A DNA stretch of 58,782 nt from an uncultured bacterium. Lineage in GTDB: Bacteria; Bdellovibrionota_C; UBA2361; CALJRW01. The stretch lies in NCBI GenBank assembly GCA_937976335.1, contig CALJRW010000055.1, positions 1-58,782 of the forward strand, given 5' to 3'. Below, in pieces: positions 46,212 to 54,911 of this stretch; positions within the stretch are counted from its first letter, which is position 1; each line of letters starts with the position of its first letter. The notes beneath the pieces were generated by a model. It worked only from the letters and a program-made list of their open reading frames with translations. It was not told the origin of the DNA and did not search any database. A program made the translations under genes and the position numbers.

Positions 46212-46709
46212 ATGACTGAAGAAAATAAAAATACAACTGCAGAATCAAGTTTGGAATTGTTTAATCTTGGTTTATGTAAAGGGGAAAGAAAGACTGCAAA
46301 ACGCAGAGGGCGTGGAAATGCCTCTGGTAGTGGTAAGACTGCTGGACGAGGCCACAAAGGTTTGCTTGCAAGGTCTGGTGGTAAAGTTAGAGCTGGATTT
46401 GAAGGTGGGCAAATGCCTCTTTATAGAAGAATTCCAAAAGTTGGTTTTAGATCTAGAAAAAAACGTTTAGGGATTAATCAATTTGCAATTGTTAATCTTG
46501 GACAGTTAGAGAAGTTTGAAGATGGTGCTACTGTTGATGTAGAATCTTTAGCAAAAATTGGAATCAAAACAGGTGCTCGACAAAGAGCTGGTATAAAAGT
46601 TTTAGGTTTTGGATCGCTAACTAAAAAATTAACTGTAAAAGTAAATTCCATTAGTGCATCAGCTCAGAATAAAATAGAAGCTGCTGGTGGAACAGTTGAA
46701 ATAGTTTAA
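46212..46709 (+). CDS. rplO: 50S ribosomal protein L15
   Basis: Late-assembly protein. The 165 residues contain KRRGRGNASGSGKTAGRGHKG and EGGQMPLYRRIPKVGF. A 15-residue acidic N-terminal extension precedes the usual start. secY follows after 21 bp. Confidence 0.97.
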   Translation: MTEENKNTTAESSLELFNLGLCKGERKTAKRRGRGNASGSGKTAGRGHKGLLARSGGKVRAGFEGGQMPLYRRIPKVGFRSRKKRLGINQFAIVNLGQLEKFEDGATVDVESLAKIGIKTGARQRAGIKVLGFGSLTKKLTVKVNSISASAQNKIEAAGGTVEIV

Positions 46710-46730
46710 AAAAAATAAGGTAAATACATT

Positions 46731-48065
46731 ATGGTTGCAGGACTTGGGAACGTAGGAAAAATACCTGATCTTAGAAAAAGAATTCTTTATACTCTTGGAA
46801 TGTTAGCCGTTTATAGATTCGGTGTATTTGTTTCAACTCCTGGAGTAAATGTTGAAGCTTTAAGAAGGATGTTTGATACGTCTTCTGGAACAATATTTGG
46901 AATGGTAAATATGTTCTCTGGTGGTTCTTTAGAAAATTTTTCTATCTTCACTCTAGGGATTATGCCTTACATCACAGTCTCTATTATTGTACAATTTTTA
47001 ACACCTGCTATTCCTGCACTTGAAGCATTAAAAAAAGAAGGTGCTTCTGGTCAAAGAATTCTCACTCGTTATACAAGGCAGGCAACAATTGTTTTAGCTC
47101 TTTTTCAAAGCTTCTTTATTGCACGTGGTTTAGAATTAAGTCCTGGGCTTGTTATTGAACCGGGGTGGATATTTAGAATTTCTACAATGATAACTCTTAC
47201 TGCGGGGACTGCTTTTATTATGTGGTTGTCTGAGCAAATTACTGAGCGAGGAATTGGTAATGGAATGAGTATAATTATTTTTGCTGGAATTATAGCGAGA
47301 ATGCCTCAAGTTTTAGTTCAAACTTTAGCCTTATCTAGAACTGGAGAACTTCCACCAATGTCAATTCTTTTATTAATTGCTTTTGTATTGATTACTATAG
47401 CAGTTATTGTTTTTGTTGAGAGATCTCATAGAAAGGTGCCTGTTCAGTATCCAAAACGCGGGAAAATGGAGATGGCTCCTCAACAATATATGCCATTGAA
47501 AGTTAACATGTCAGGGGTCTTGCCTCCAATTTTTGCTTACGCAATTATATTTTTACCAGCAACTATAGCAAGCTTTTATCCTTCTGAAGTTTTACAAGAT
47601 ATGATGGCTTACATGGCTCCAGGTAATCCTGTTTATTATTTAGTTTTGATTGGTTTAATTTTTGCATGCGCTTATTATTGTACAGCTGTAGTTTACAATC
47701 CTGTTGAAGTGGCTGATAATTTAAAAAAAGGAGGGGCTTTTATCCCAACTGTTAGACCAGGAACTGAAACTGCAGATTATCTTTATCAAGTTACAAACCG
47801 ATTGACTTTTTGGGGTGCTATTTATATTGCACTAGTTTGTGTCATACCAGAGTTTGTATATTTTAAAATGGGAGTTCAGTCTTTTGCGTATGTTTTTGGT
47901 GGTACTGCTATTTTAATTGCTGTAGGTGTTACTTTAGATACAGCTTCGCAAATTGAATCGCATGTTGTTGCAAGTAATTATGAATCTTTTATGTCTAAAA
48001 CTTCTAATACGAAAGGAAGAGGTGGAACTATGAGTCAAATTAGAAGTAGAACTCTTAAACGTTAA
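46731..48065 (+). CDS. secY: Preprotein translocase subunit SecY
   Basis: Forms the protein-conducting channel with SecE and SecG. The 444-residue protein has ten membrane segments, the GVNVEALRRMF plug-region start, ERGIGNGMSIIIFAGI, and cytoplasmic loops RRKVPVQYPKR-like (SHRKVPVQYPKRGK) and PTVRPGTETADYL used for ribosome and SecA docking. It lies between rplO and adk, the common spc-operon end. Confidence 0.99.
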   Translation: MVAGLGNVGKIPDLRKRILYTLGMLAVYRFGVFVSTPGVNVEALRRMFDTSSGTIFGMVNMFSGGSLENFSIFTLGIMPYITVSIIVQFLTPAIPALEALKKEGASGQRILTRYTRQATIVLALFQSFFIARGLELSPGLVIEPGWIFRISTMITLTAGTAFIMWLSEQITERGIGNGMSIIIFAGIIARMPQVLVQTLALSRTGELPPMSILLLIAFVLITIAVIVFVERSHRKVPVQYPKRGKMEMAPQQYMPLKVNMSGVLPPIFAYAIIFLPATIASFYPSEVLQDMMAYMAPGNPVYYLVLIGLIFACAYYCTAVVYNPVEVADNLKKGGAFIPTVRPGTETADYLYQVTNRLTFWGAIYIALVCVIPEFVYFKMGVQSFAYVFGGTAILIAVGVTLDTASQIESHVVASNYESFMSKTSNTKGRGGTMSQIRSRTLKR

Positions 48066-48070
48066 TTTCA

Positions 48071-48655
48071 ATGTCTTCTGATATCAAACATAGAATTATT
48101 TTTCTCGGGCCTCCTGGTTCTGGAAAAGGAACTCAAGCTGACTTATTGTCAAAATATTTTTCAATACCTCACATTTCAACAGGTGCAATTTTTAGAGAAA
48201 CTTTAGAAAATGACAAAGAATTGGGACCTAAAATTAAAGATATCTTGGCAGCTGGGAATTTAGTATCTGATGAAATGACAGTTAATATAGTTGAAAAAAG
48301 ATTGCAATCGGATGATTGTAAGAATGGATTTATTCTTGATGGTTTTCCAAGAAATATAGATCAAGCTAATTCTTTAGCAAGTATTTTAGAAAAAATGTCA
48401 TTGCCATTATCTTATTGTATTTCACTTCAAGTTCCTGAAGAGGTTTTAATTGAAAGAATTCTAGGAAGAGCAAGTGAAGGGGCAGGCAGATCTGATGATG
48501 ATGAAGAAATTGTAAAACACAGATTGCAGGTGTATAAGAATCAGACTGAGCCATTATGTAAATTTTATAATGATTTAGGTAACTTAGTCGAAATAAATGG
48601 TTTGGGAGAGGTTTTAGAAGTAAATAAAAAGATTTTAGAGAAAATACAGCCCTAA
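48071..48655 (+). CDS. adk: Adenylate kinase, short LID form
   Basis: Interconverts ATP and AMP with two ADP. The 194 residues contain the P-loop GPPGSGKGT at 13-21, DGFPRN at about 96-101 and the reduced LID (GRASEGAGRSDDD), so it lacks the long zinc-type lid. It lies 5 bp after secY. The map and infA genes that often follow are not here. Confidence 0.97.
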   Translation: MSSDIKHRIIFLGPPGSGKGTQADLLSKYFSIPHISTGAIFRETLENDKELGPKIKDILAAGNLVSDEMTVNIVEKRLQSDDCKNGFILDGFPRNIDQANSLASILEKMSLPLSYCISLQVPEEVLIERILGRASEGAGRSDDDEEIVKHRLQVYKNQTEPLCKFYNDLGNLVEINGLGEVLEVNKKILEKIQP

Positions 48656-48722
48656 GTCTTGAGATTTACACAGGAAAAAGATAGTATTCCGTACTGCTTT
48701 TTGCTGTTTGCAATTAGTGGAG

Positions 48723-48747
48723 AAGGTTATTTTTAGATAACTTTTTT
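48723..48747 (+). terminator. Intrinsic terminator after adk
   Basis: An 8-bp stem (aaggttat with ataacttt, one G-U pair) and a 6-nt loop, running into cttttttg. It lies 67 bp beyond adk and 82 bp before rpmJ. It suggests that str-S10-spc transcription ends here, at least partly, and that the rpmJ-rplQ genes have their own promoter. Confidence 0.55.
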
Positions 48748-48828
48748 GTAAACTGCTAATTTGTCTAATATATTTGGGGTAAATAAATTAGAAGTTGTTG
48801 AGTTTTTAAATTTTTAAAAAAGAATAAA

Positions 48829-48942
48829 ATGAAAGTTAGAGCATCAGTAAAACTAATTTGTAAAAATTGTAGAAGAATAAAACGTAAAGGTGTAGTCAGA
48901 ATAATCTGCAGCGAGCCTAAACATAAACAAAGACAAGGTTAA
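48829..48942 (+). CDS. rpmJ: 50S ribosomal protein L36
   Basis: A 37-residue zinc-ribbon protein: [14 protein letters not shown], then [17 protein letters not shown]. The ligand set C-x2-C, C and H is complete, so this is the zinc-containing paralogue. ATG start; rpsM begins 18 bp later. It heads the alpha-type operon. Confidence 0.96.
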   Translation: MKVRASVKLICKNCRRIKRKGVVRIICSEPKHKQRQG

Positions 48943-48960
48943 AAAACAGGGATAAAAATT

Positions 48961-49344
48961 ATGGCACGTATCGGTGGAGTTGATATACCAAAAAACAAAA
49001 GAATTTTAGTTGCCCTTACTTACATTTATGGAATAGGGATAAACAGTTCGAGAGTTATACTTACAAAAGCAGGAGTAGATCCAACTACTAGAACAGAAGT
49101 ATTAACTGCAGATCAAATTGCAAAAATCAGAAATATCTTAGAGAACGAAGAAACTATTGAAGGTGATTTAAGAAGAGCTGTGCAGATGTCAATCAAAAGA
49201 CATATGGATCTTGGGACATATAGAGGTTTAAGACATAGAAAAAAGCTTCCATGTCGTGGTCAAAGAACAAAGACTAATGCTAGAACTAGAAGAGGTAAAC
49301 GTGGCCAACCAGTTGCTGGTAAAAAAGCGCCAGGTAAGAAATAA
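48961..49344 (+). CDS. rpsM: 30S ribosomal protein S13
   Basis: Head protein contacting L5 and P-site tRNA. In 127 residues: [26 protein letters not shown] and the basic end [15 protein letters not shown]. It follows rpmJ; rpsK is 46 bp downstream. Confidence 0.98.
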   Translation: MARIGGVDIPKNKRILVALTYIYGIGINSSRVILTKAGVDPTTRTEVLTADQIAKIRNILENEETIEGDLRRAVQMSIKRHMDLGTYRGLRHRKKLPCRGQRTKTNARTRRGKRGQPVAGKKAPGKK

Positions 49345-49390
49345 GTAAAGTAAAAAATAGTAAATATTAAAGTATTAAAAGGAAAAGACG

Positions 49391-49786
49391 GTGGCTGAAG
49401 GAAAAACAAAAGCAACAAAAAAGAAAAAGGTTAAGAAGAACATACCTAATGGTATAGTTCATATTCAAGCAACTTTTAATAATACAGTTGTTACCATAAG
49501 CGATGTTTCGGGAAATGTTGTTTCTTGGTCAAGTGCTGGAGCTAAAGGTTTTAAGGGGTCAAGAAAGTCAACTCCTTTTGCTGCTCAAGTGGCTGGAGAA
49601 GATGCTGCAAAAAAAGCTAGAGATGCAGGAATGAAAAATGTAACTGTTAGAGTTAAAGGTCCTGGTTCTGGAAGAGAGTCGGCATTGCGTGCGATCGCTC
49701 AAGCTGGTTTGAATATTACATTAATAACAGACATTACTCCTGTACCTCATAATGGTTGCAGGCCAAGAAAAAGCAGAAGAGTTTAG
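49391..49786 (+). CDS. rpsK: 30S ribosomal protein S11
   Basis: Platform protein near the E-site mRNA. The 131-residue protein starts at GTG. After a Lys-rich N-terminus ([11 protein letters not shown]), it has [15 protein letters not shown] and the ending [16 protein letters not shown]. It is directly followed by rpoA: no rpsD lies between them. Confidence 0.98.
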   Translation: MAEGKTKATKKKKVKKNIPNGIVHIQATFNNTVVTISDVSGNVVSWSSAGAKGFKGSRKSTPFAAQVAGEDAAKKARDAGMKNVTVRVKGPGSGRESALRAIAQAGLNITLITDITPVPHNGCRPRKSRRV

Positions 49787-49805
49787 TTTTTAATTTAGGA
49801 GAGAA

Positions 49806-50837
49806 ATGAAGAAAGTCACTTTAAAAGATTTGATCAAGCCAAAAAGAATTGAAGTCGAGGATCAAACCCCTGACAGTCGTTATGGTAAGTTTGTAGTTGA
49901 GCCTCTTGAAAGAGGTTACGGTCTTACGATTGGTAATGCTTTAAGAAGAGTTCTTCTTTCTTCTTTGCAAGGTGCAGCAATTACGAGCGTTAAGATTGAA
50001 GGAGTTTTTCATGAGTTTTCTACTGTTCCAGGTGTGAAAGAAGATGTATCTGAAATTATACTAAATTTAAAAGAAGTTATTCCTTCTTTAGAAGAGAGAC
50101 AAGAAGTCCATTTAAGACTTGAAGGAAATGGCCCAGGAGTTGTTACTGCTGCGGCTTTAAAGGGTGATGCAAGTATTCAAATTATAAATCCAGAGCAGCA
50201 TATTGCAACGCTTTCAGAAGGTGCAACACTTTCGATGGAAGTAACAGTTAAGACTGGGCGTGGGTATGTTATTGCTGGAAAGAATAAGGTTGAAGGTGCT
50301 CCTGAAGGAACAATTTATATCGATTCAATTTTTTCTCCAATTAGAAAAGTTAATCATGTTGTTACGAATGCTCGTGTTGGTCAAAGTACTGATTATGATA
50401 AGCTAACTATGGAGATTTGGACTGATGGAACAATTAATCCGAGGTCTGCAATTGCCCAAGCATCTCATATTTTAGCAGATCAGTTCTCTTTATTTATGGG
50501 AGAAGGGCTTATTTTTGAAGAAACTGAGCCTGTTATCGATGAGCCTGAAGATAAGATTGATGAAAACTTATTTATTAAGCTTGAAGAGATTGAGTTGAGT
50601 GTTAGAAGTGCTAACTGTTTAGAGAATGCTGATATCAAGTATGTTGGCGAGTTAGTTCTAAAAACTGAAGCTGATATGCTTAGAACTAAAAATTTTGGTC
50701 GTAAGTCTTTAACTGAAATTAAGGAAATACTTACTAAGATGAATTTAAGGCTAGGAATGAAAATTGATGGTTATCCTGGAAGGGAAGAACTAGATAGAAT
50801 GAGTGAAAAAAGAGCTACAAGCTCAATGGTTGCTTAA
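49806..50837 (+). CDS. rpoA: DNA-directed RNA polymerase subunit alpha
   Basis: Assembly platform and regulator/UP-element-binding subunit. Its 343 residues divide into an N-terminal dimerisation domain (about 1-235, with PLERGYGLTIGNALRRVLLSS) and a C-terminal helix-hairpin-helix domain (about 258-325; LSVRSANCLENADIKYVGEL). An AGGAGAGAA site precedes the ATG. rplQ follows after 20 bp. Confidence 0.99.
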   Translation: MKKVTLKDLIKPKRIEVEDQTPDSRYGKFVVEPLERGYGLTIGNALRRVLLSSLQGAAITSVKIEGVFHEFSTVPGVKEDVSEIILNLKEVIPSLEERQEVHLRLEGNGPGVVTAAALKGDASIQIINPEQHIATLSEGATLSMEVTVKTGRGYVIAGKNKVEGAPEGTIYIDSIFSPIRKVNHVVTNARVGQSTDYDKLTMEIWTDGTINPRSAIAQASHILADQFSLFMGEGLIFEETEPVIDEPEDKIDENLFIKLEEIELSVRSANCLENADIKYVGELVLKTEADMLRTKNFGRKSLTEIKEILTKMNLRLGMKIDGYPGREELDRMSEKRATSSMVA

Positions 50838-50857
50838 TTTAAGAATAAACAGGAAAT

Positions 50858-51370
50858 ATGAGACACGCAAAAGCACATAGAAAATTTAGTAGAACACCAG
50901 CGCATAGAAAAGCTATGTTTAGAAATATGGTTACTGAACTCTTTCGTCGTGAAAAAATTGAAACAACCGTTCATAAAGCTAAGGATCTTCGTTCTGTTGC
51001 TGAAAGGTTAATTACAACTGGAAAAGTTGATAATGTTCATCGGAGAAGAAAGGCTTATGGTTTTATTCAAGATAAGACAATAGTCCATAAGCTTTTTGCT
51101 GAAATTGGACCAAGATTTAAAGAAAGACCAGGTGGTTATACTCGTATTACTAGAACTAGAACTAGGGTAGGAGATGCTGCCGAAATGGCTGTTATACAAT
51201 TTGTTGACGAGGCTTTTAAGGCTGGGAAGAGTAAGAAGAAGGTTAAGAAAAAGAGTGCTACTAAGAGTGCCGCTGCGAAAACAAAAGTTAAAGCTAAGGA
51301 AGCAAGTGAAGTAGTAGAAGTAAAGGAAGAAAAAGTAGCTTCTGAAAAAACTGAAGAAGCTAAGTCCTAG
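50858..51370 (+). CDS. rplQ: 50S ribosomal protein L17 with Lys/Glu-rich tail
   Basis: The core of about 120 residues is standard L17 (MRHAKAHRKFSRTPAHRKAM, ERPGGYTRITRTRTRVGDAAEMAVIQFV). It is followed by about 48 residues of Lys-, Ala- and Glu-rich low complexity, giving 170 in total. It ends the ribosomal supercluster; a hairpin and an R4 repeat follow. Confidence 0.97.
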   Translation: MRHAKAHRKFSRTPAHRKAMFRNMVTELFRREKIETTVHKAKDLRSVAERLITTGKVDNVHRRRKAYGFIQDKTIVHKLFAEIGPRFKERPGGYTRITRTRTRVGDAAEMAVIQFVDEAFKAGKSKKKVKKKSATKSAAAKTKVKAKEASEVVEVKEEKVASEKTEEAKS

Positions 51371-51388
51371 TAAGTTATTTATATATAG

Positions 51389-51433
51389 TCACCGATTTTG
51401 AGTTTTTCCTAAAAACTTAAAAATTTTTGGTGA
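51389..51433 (+). terminator. Hairpin downstream of rplQ
   Basis: Tcacc at 51389-51393 pairs with ggtga at 51429-51433, enclosing T-rich and A-rich arms that extend the stem imperfectly. It lies 18 bp after the rplQ stop. A second small hairpin (tttggctttagccaaa) follows at about 51445-51460. No T-run follows, so this is only a likely terminator by position. Confidence 0.4.
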
Positions 51434-51476
51434 TGAGTGAGACTTTGGCTTTAGCCAAATCGAACCAATATAAACG

Positions 51477-51557
51477 CATATACTAAAACACAAAGCTTAG
51501 GCAAAGACGTTTAGTCTTTGACAAAAAGTGGAAAAAGCAAATGACGACGGGTATATT
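51477..51557. repeat. R4 palindromic element, copy B (inverted)
   Basis: The reverse-strand counterpart of 10117-10195, with the same overall length. Gacaaaaagt(c/g)gaaaaa, then caaatgacgacggg and the tatat end are shared almost base for base. The internal hairpin (51503-51521, caaagac/gtctttg) has compensatory differences from copy A (ctaagacc/ggtcttag). The left terminus has decayed. It sits between rplQ and the PhzF gene, overlapping the latter's likely promoter zone. Confidence 0.75.
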
Positions 51558-51582
51558 ATAATGCTTAAGTATGGTTAGTTGT

Positions 51583-52431
51583 ATGACTGAAGCAATACTC
51601 TATAAATCATTTTCAAAAAATCCAGAGGCTGGAAACCCTGCAGCTGTAATAGATAATAGTCAAAACATATTGAATAATTCTCAGATGCAAGCAATTGCTA
51701 GTGAGATTAATTTACCTGCGACTGCTTTTTTTAGTGAAGGAGAAGATAGTGATTGTTCAGTGAAATTTTTTTCTCCAACTGCTGAATCAAAAATCTGTAC
51801 ACATGCACTTTTAGCAACTGCTTGTTTTCTGAGGACGAGAGCGGAGGAAAATTTTGAAGAACTTTCTTTTACTGCTAAAGAAGATCGCTATGTAACTACC
51901 AAAAATTCTGAAGGTATGGTTTTTATTGATTTACCTAAGCCATGGATAGAGAAAAGAGAAAGTGTTGATAGAGAATCTCTAGCTCAAGCTTTAAAAGTTC
52001 CTTTGGATTTTTTTCAAACTAAGCCTATTTTAGTTGCATCAACAGGGAAGAATAAGTTGATAGTTCCAATTAAGAGCTTAGAGTCTCTTCTATTAATAGA
52101 TCCTGATTTTAGAGAGCTTAAAAAAGTCTGTGAAAGTGTTAGTGCTGAAGGAGTTTTTCTATATGCTTCTGAAACTATAGCTAGTGAAGCCGATTTTCAT
52201 GCCCGCCACTTTAATCCTCTTACTATGGATAGAGAAGATCCAATTTGTGGAGTTGCTTCAGGGGCTCTTGGTCATTATTTAAAACATTTGGGGTATTGGA
52301 AAAAGAATGAGTATATCATCGAACAGGGGCATTCAACTAATTCGCCAGGTAAAGTTTATTTAGAACTTGGGGATATAATTCGAATTGGTGGTAATGTTGT
52401 TCAATATGCTAAGAAAGCTATAGAATATTAA
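51583..52431 (+). CDS. PhzF-family isomerase/epimerase-like protein
   Basis: A 282-residue protein of the diaminopimelate-epimerase-fold PhzF family. Conserved parts are GNPAAV near residue 17, FFSPTAESKIC-HALLATA (family: GHATLA) and DPICGVASGALGHYL. The glutamate that serves as catalytic base in PhzF (S-E-T-F/A-F) is replaced by Ala: the sequence reads NLPATAFF, about residue 46. Either the chemistry differs or the enzyme is inactive. ATG at 51583 fits family length; an in-frame ATG at 51571 adds four residues. No phenazine genes are near, so a function cannot be assigned. Confidence 0.75.
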   Translation: MTEAILYKSFSKNPEAGNPAAVIDNSQNILNNSQMQAIASEINLPATAFFSEGEDSDCSVKFFSPTAESKICTHALLATACFLRTRAEENFEELSFTAKEDRYVTTKNSEGMVFIDLPKPWIEKRESVDRESLAQALKVPLDFFQTKPILVASTGKNKLIVPIKSLESLLLIDPDFRELKKVCESVSAEGVFLYASETIASEADFHARHFNPLTMDREDPICGVASGALGHYLKHLGYWKKNEYIIEQGHSTNSPGKVYLELGDIIRIGGNVVQYAKKAIEY

Positions 52432-52835
52432 TCTTTCTACTAAATGGCTTGTCGAAAATTGACTGAAGTCACTAGAGTGACAATCAATGTCAATAAGTTA
52501 TAAACCTGAATTCGGGATAAGAAAGCTACTGCAAAAGTTAATCTACTGAAATCTTTGAAAGAAAAAACAAACCAGAGCAAAGCTCTGGTAAAAATTTGAT
52601 TTAGACGTGCTTTAGCACGCCTGCAATCTAATTTTTATTTTTTCGTTCAAATATTTCAGCATCTTAACTTTTTCGTAACGCTTTTTATCCCGAATTCAGG
52701 TTATAAGCAAATCGTATGTATTATCAAATAGTTAGTTACATGAATGGTATTTGTGTTGCCTGATTTCCAAGTACTATTGACTCAGCCAGTAAAAACTAAT
52801 TCACTAAGAGTCTAAACCTAAATTGGAGGCTTTTA
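52432..52835. other. Intergenic region between phzF-like gene and TonB-dependent receptor
   Basis: About 400 bp without a gene. It contains a small hairpin (gtcactagagtgac, about 52468-52481) flanked by attgac/gtcaat, the R3 fold-back element (52498-52706), and about 130 bp that must hold the receptor's promoter. I saw no cobalamin or other riboswitch signature. A TTGGAGG ribosome-binding site ends just before the receptor start. Confidence 0.6.
52498..52706. repeat. R3 fold-back (MITE-like) element
   Basis: A 209-bp element with terminal inverted repeats of 22-23 bp (ttataa-cctgaattcggga and complement; one extra base on the left). The arms continue imperfectly for about 75 bp per side. In the centre are two tight hairpins: 52571-52589 (accagagc/gctctggt) and 52606-52619 (cgtgc/gcacg). 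No open frame is inside, and no second copy is in the window. It could be a non-autonomous transposable element or a structured RNA. Confidence 0.75.
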
Positions 52836-54707
52836 ATGCTAAGAATACTTTTAATTTTTGTGCTCATCTTTTCTTTACTTACTTCTTCTGTCAGCGCTCA
52901 AGAAGTAAGTGAATCTCCAAAAACGAAATTGCTAGTAACGGCTCCTGAGCAAAGAGTGGCCATACCCGAGAGTTTTTCCACTTATTCAACTCCTGCATCG
53001 AGCTTAAATTACGAACCTTTGGTAGATCTTCAAGTAAGAAATATTGCCGAAGCTCAAGGGGATGTTACGATACGAGGGGGTATTTTTGAAAATAGTGGAT
53101 TTATGGTAGGTGCATCTAACTTATTTGATCCGCAAACCGGTCATTACTTTGCAGAGATTCCTATTCCTCAAAGCATGCTTACTTTACCAAGCGTTTTAAC
53201 GGGGTCAGAAAATGCTATTTTTGGATTTAATTCAACTGTTGGAACAGTGAGCTATGGCTGGAAGCCAATAGAAGAAGGTGGTGAATTAACAGCTGCATTT
53301 GGTAATCATAACTTAAACTTTCAAAGTGTAAAATTAGCTGAAGTCTATAATTTTGATGAAGAGGGTAGAAATATTGGAATGGAGGTTGACTACTCTCGCG
53401 CTGAGTCAGATGGAACTATATCAGGTGGAGATTATGATTTTGAAAGATTTGCCGCAAGATTTCAATTAAATACTCCTGGAACTCAAACTGATTTATTTGC
53501 TGGCTATCAAGATAAGTTTTTTGGCTGGCCTAATCTTTACGTTCTTCCTGAATTACATAATTTGGTAGGTTCAAGTGGCAATGAGACGGAGCAATTAAGA
53601 ACTACTTTAGTAACATTAAATCATCGCATCAACTGGGGGGCTGATGAATATACTGAATTTGGTGCCTATTATAGAAGGCATACTGACGATTACGAATTTG
53701 ATAGATCTAACCCTGGTCTTTTTAACCCTTTTGAGCATGAGACGGACGTATTTAGTGCTAGTTTAAATGGAAAGGAGTCAATATCAAGAAATTTTGGAGT
53801 TCTCTATTCAGGGCAATTTTTAAGTGATGAAATTGATTCTACTTCTCTCCTTGCAGGAAGCTTTAACTCGCGCTCTTACTCTAAGCTTTCTTTAGTGCCA
53901 GAATATAAAGTTAACGACTTAACTTTTAGAGCAGGGAGTTCTTGGGATTATACGAATAGAGATTCTTCAAGATTTTTGCCTGTTGCTGAAGTAATTTGGG
54001 ATGCCTCAGAGCATAATAGCATTTACTTGCAATATTCAAGTGCTTCTCAAGTCCCGGGTTATACAGCTATTAACTCAAGCTCTGAAGCTGGGCTATTTAG
54101 AGGAAATCAAAATCTTTCAAGAGAAAGAAGTAGAAATATAGAAACTGGAATAAAGTTTAATTATGAAAATATCAAAGCTCGAGCTTCTATTTTTTATAGA
54201 GAAGATAGAGATTTAGTTGACTGGACTTTTTCTGAGACAGAGTCATCTTTTGCATCAAGATTTGCAAATAATGTTGATATTGATGTTTTTGGATTTGAAA
54301 GTTTAGTAAGAGCTAAGTATGATATGCTAGAAAGTATTTTTAGCTACACTTACTTAAATAAAGACGCAGAATTTCAATCAAGTGACATTATAGGTAGTTT
54401 TTACGCTTTAAATTTTCCAACTCATAGAGCCACTGCTTCTTTTATTGCTAAGCCATATGATAGAGTTACTTTAAGAGCAGATACGGAATTTAGATATCAA
54501 GAAGCTAATCCTCTCAGAAATGGCAAAAGAGAAGCTTATTTTGCTGCAGTTAGTTGTTCTTGGTTACCTCCTGTTAATCTTCCTGGAGGTTCAAAGTTAG
54601 AACTAAGTGCTATAGTAGATAATATTTGGAAAGAATCTTTTGAAGAAGTTCCGGGTGTTCCTGGGAGGGGGCGGCAAGTTACTTTTCAAGGTAAGATTTT
54701 TTGGTAG
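52836..54707 (+). CDS. TonB-dependent outer-membrane receptor
   Basis: A 623-residue outer-membrane beta-barrel transporter. The signal peptide (residues 1-22, cleavage after SVSA) is followed by a TonB-box-like TKLLVTAPEQ at about 31-40. The N-terminal plug domain is short (about 60-170: VRNIAEAQGDVTIRGG). The barrel comprises alternating aromatic strands and ends in the terminal Trp of FQGKIFW, the outer-membrane insertion signal. At 623 residues it is in the size range of vitamin B12 or small-chelate receptors, but the substrate cannot be called. A GGAGG site stands 7 nt before the ATG. No TonB/ExbBD genes are adjacent. Confidence 0.88.
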   Translation: MLRILLIFVLIFSLLTSSVSAQEVSESPKTKLLVTAPEQRVAIPESFSTYSTPASSLNYEPLVDLQVRNIAEAQGDVTIRGGIFENSGFMVGASNLFDPQTGHYFAEIPIPQSMLTLPSVLTGSENAIFGFNSTVGTVSYGWKPIEEGGELTAAFGNHNLNFQSVKLAEVYNFDEEGRNIGMEVDYSRAESDGTISGGDYDFERFAARFQLNTPGTQTDLFAGYQDKFFGWPNLYVLPELHNLVGSSGNETEQLRTTLVTLNHRINWGADEYTEFGAYYRRHTDDYEFDRSNPGLFNPFEHETDVFSASLNGKESISRNFGVLYSGQFLSDEIDSTSLLAGSFNSRSYSKLSLVPEYKVNDLTFRAGSSWDYTNRDSSRFLPVAEVIWDASEHNSIYLQYSSASQVPGYTAINSSSEAGLFRGNQNLSRERSRNIETGIKFNYENIKARASIFYREDRDLVDWTFSETESSFASRFANNVDIDVFGFESLVRAKYDMLESIFSYTYLNKDAEFQSSDIIGSFYALNFPTHRATASFIAKPYDRVTLRADTEFRYQEANPLRNGKREAYFAAVSCSWLPPVNLPGGSKLELSAIVDNIWKESFEEVPGVPGRGRQVTFQGKIFW

Positions 54708-54757
54708 TATTTGGCATGTTTTTCCCAAATCTCAAGATTAAGTATTAGAGTTGTTAA

Positions 54758-54805
54758 ATGAAATTAAATAAATTGTTATTTCTAACTTTGATTTTATTTT
54801 TTTAG
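54758..54805 (+). other. Fifteen-codon signal-peptide-like open frame abutting an R1 repeat
   Basis: Translates to MKLNKLLFLTLILFF, then stops within the T-tract of the R1 copy beginning at 54797. The composition is that of a lipoprotein or secretory signal peptide start. It could be the remnant of a gene cut by the repeat, or chance in A/T-rich DNA. No continuation is seen downstream. Confidence 0.25.
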
Positions 54806-54830
54806 GAAATTACTTTTTGGACTTTCTATA
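54797..54830. repeat. R1 repeat, right-end fragment
   Basis: The 34 bases are identical to 126-159 of the full R1 copy (core aggaaattactttttggac, then tttctata). It lies 89 bp after the TonB-dependent receptor stop. The rest of the palindrome is absent. Confidence 0.8.
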
Positions 54831-54911
54831 TATAATGGCTAAGTTTTAGATGCATGTTTCCTCTTGGTAGGTACAGATTGCTAGGTACAGATTTCCATAT
54901 TTTTTAGATCT

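Noticed and set aside
52432..52835. Cobalamin riboswitch upstream of the TonB-dependent receptor
   Set aside because: No B12-box-like sequence or matching architecture could be recognised; the structure seen is the R3 fold-back.
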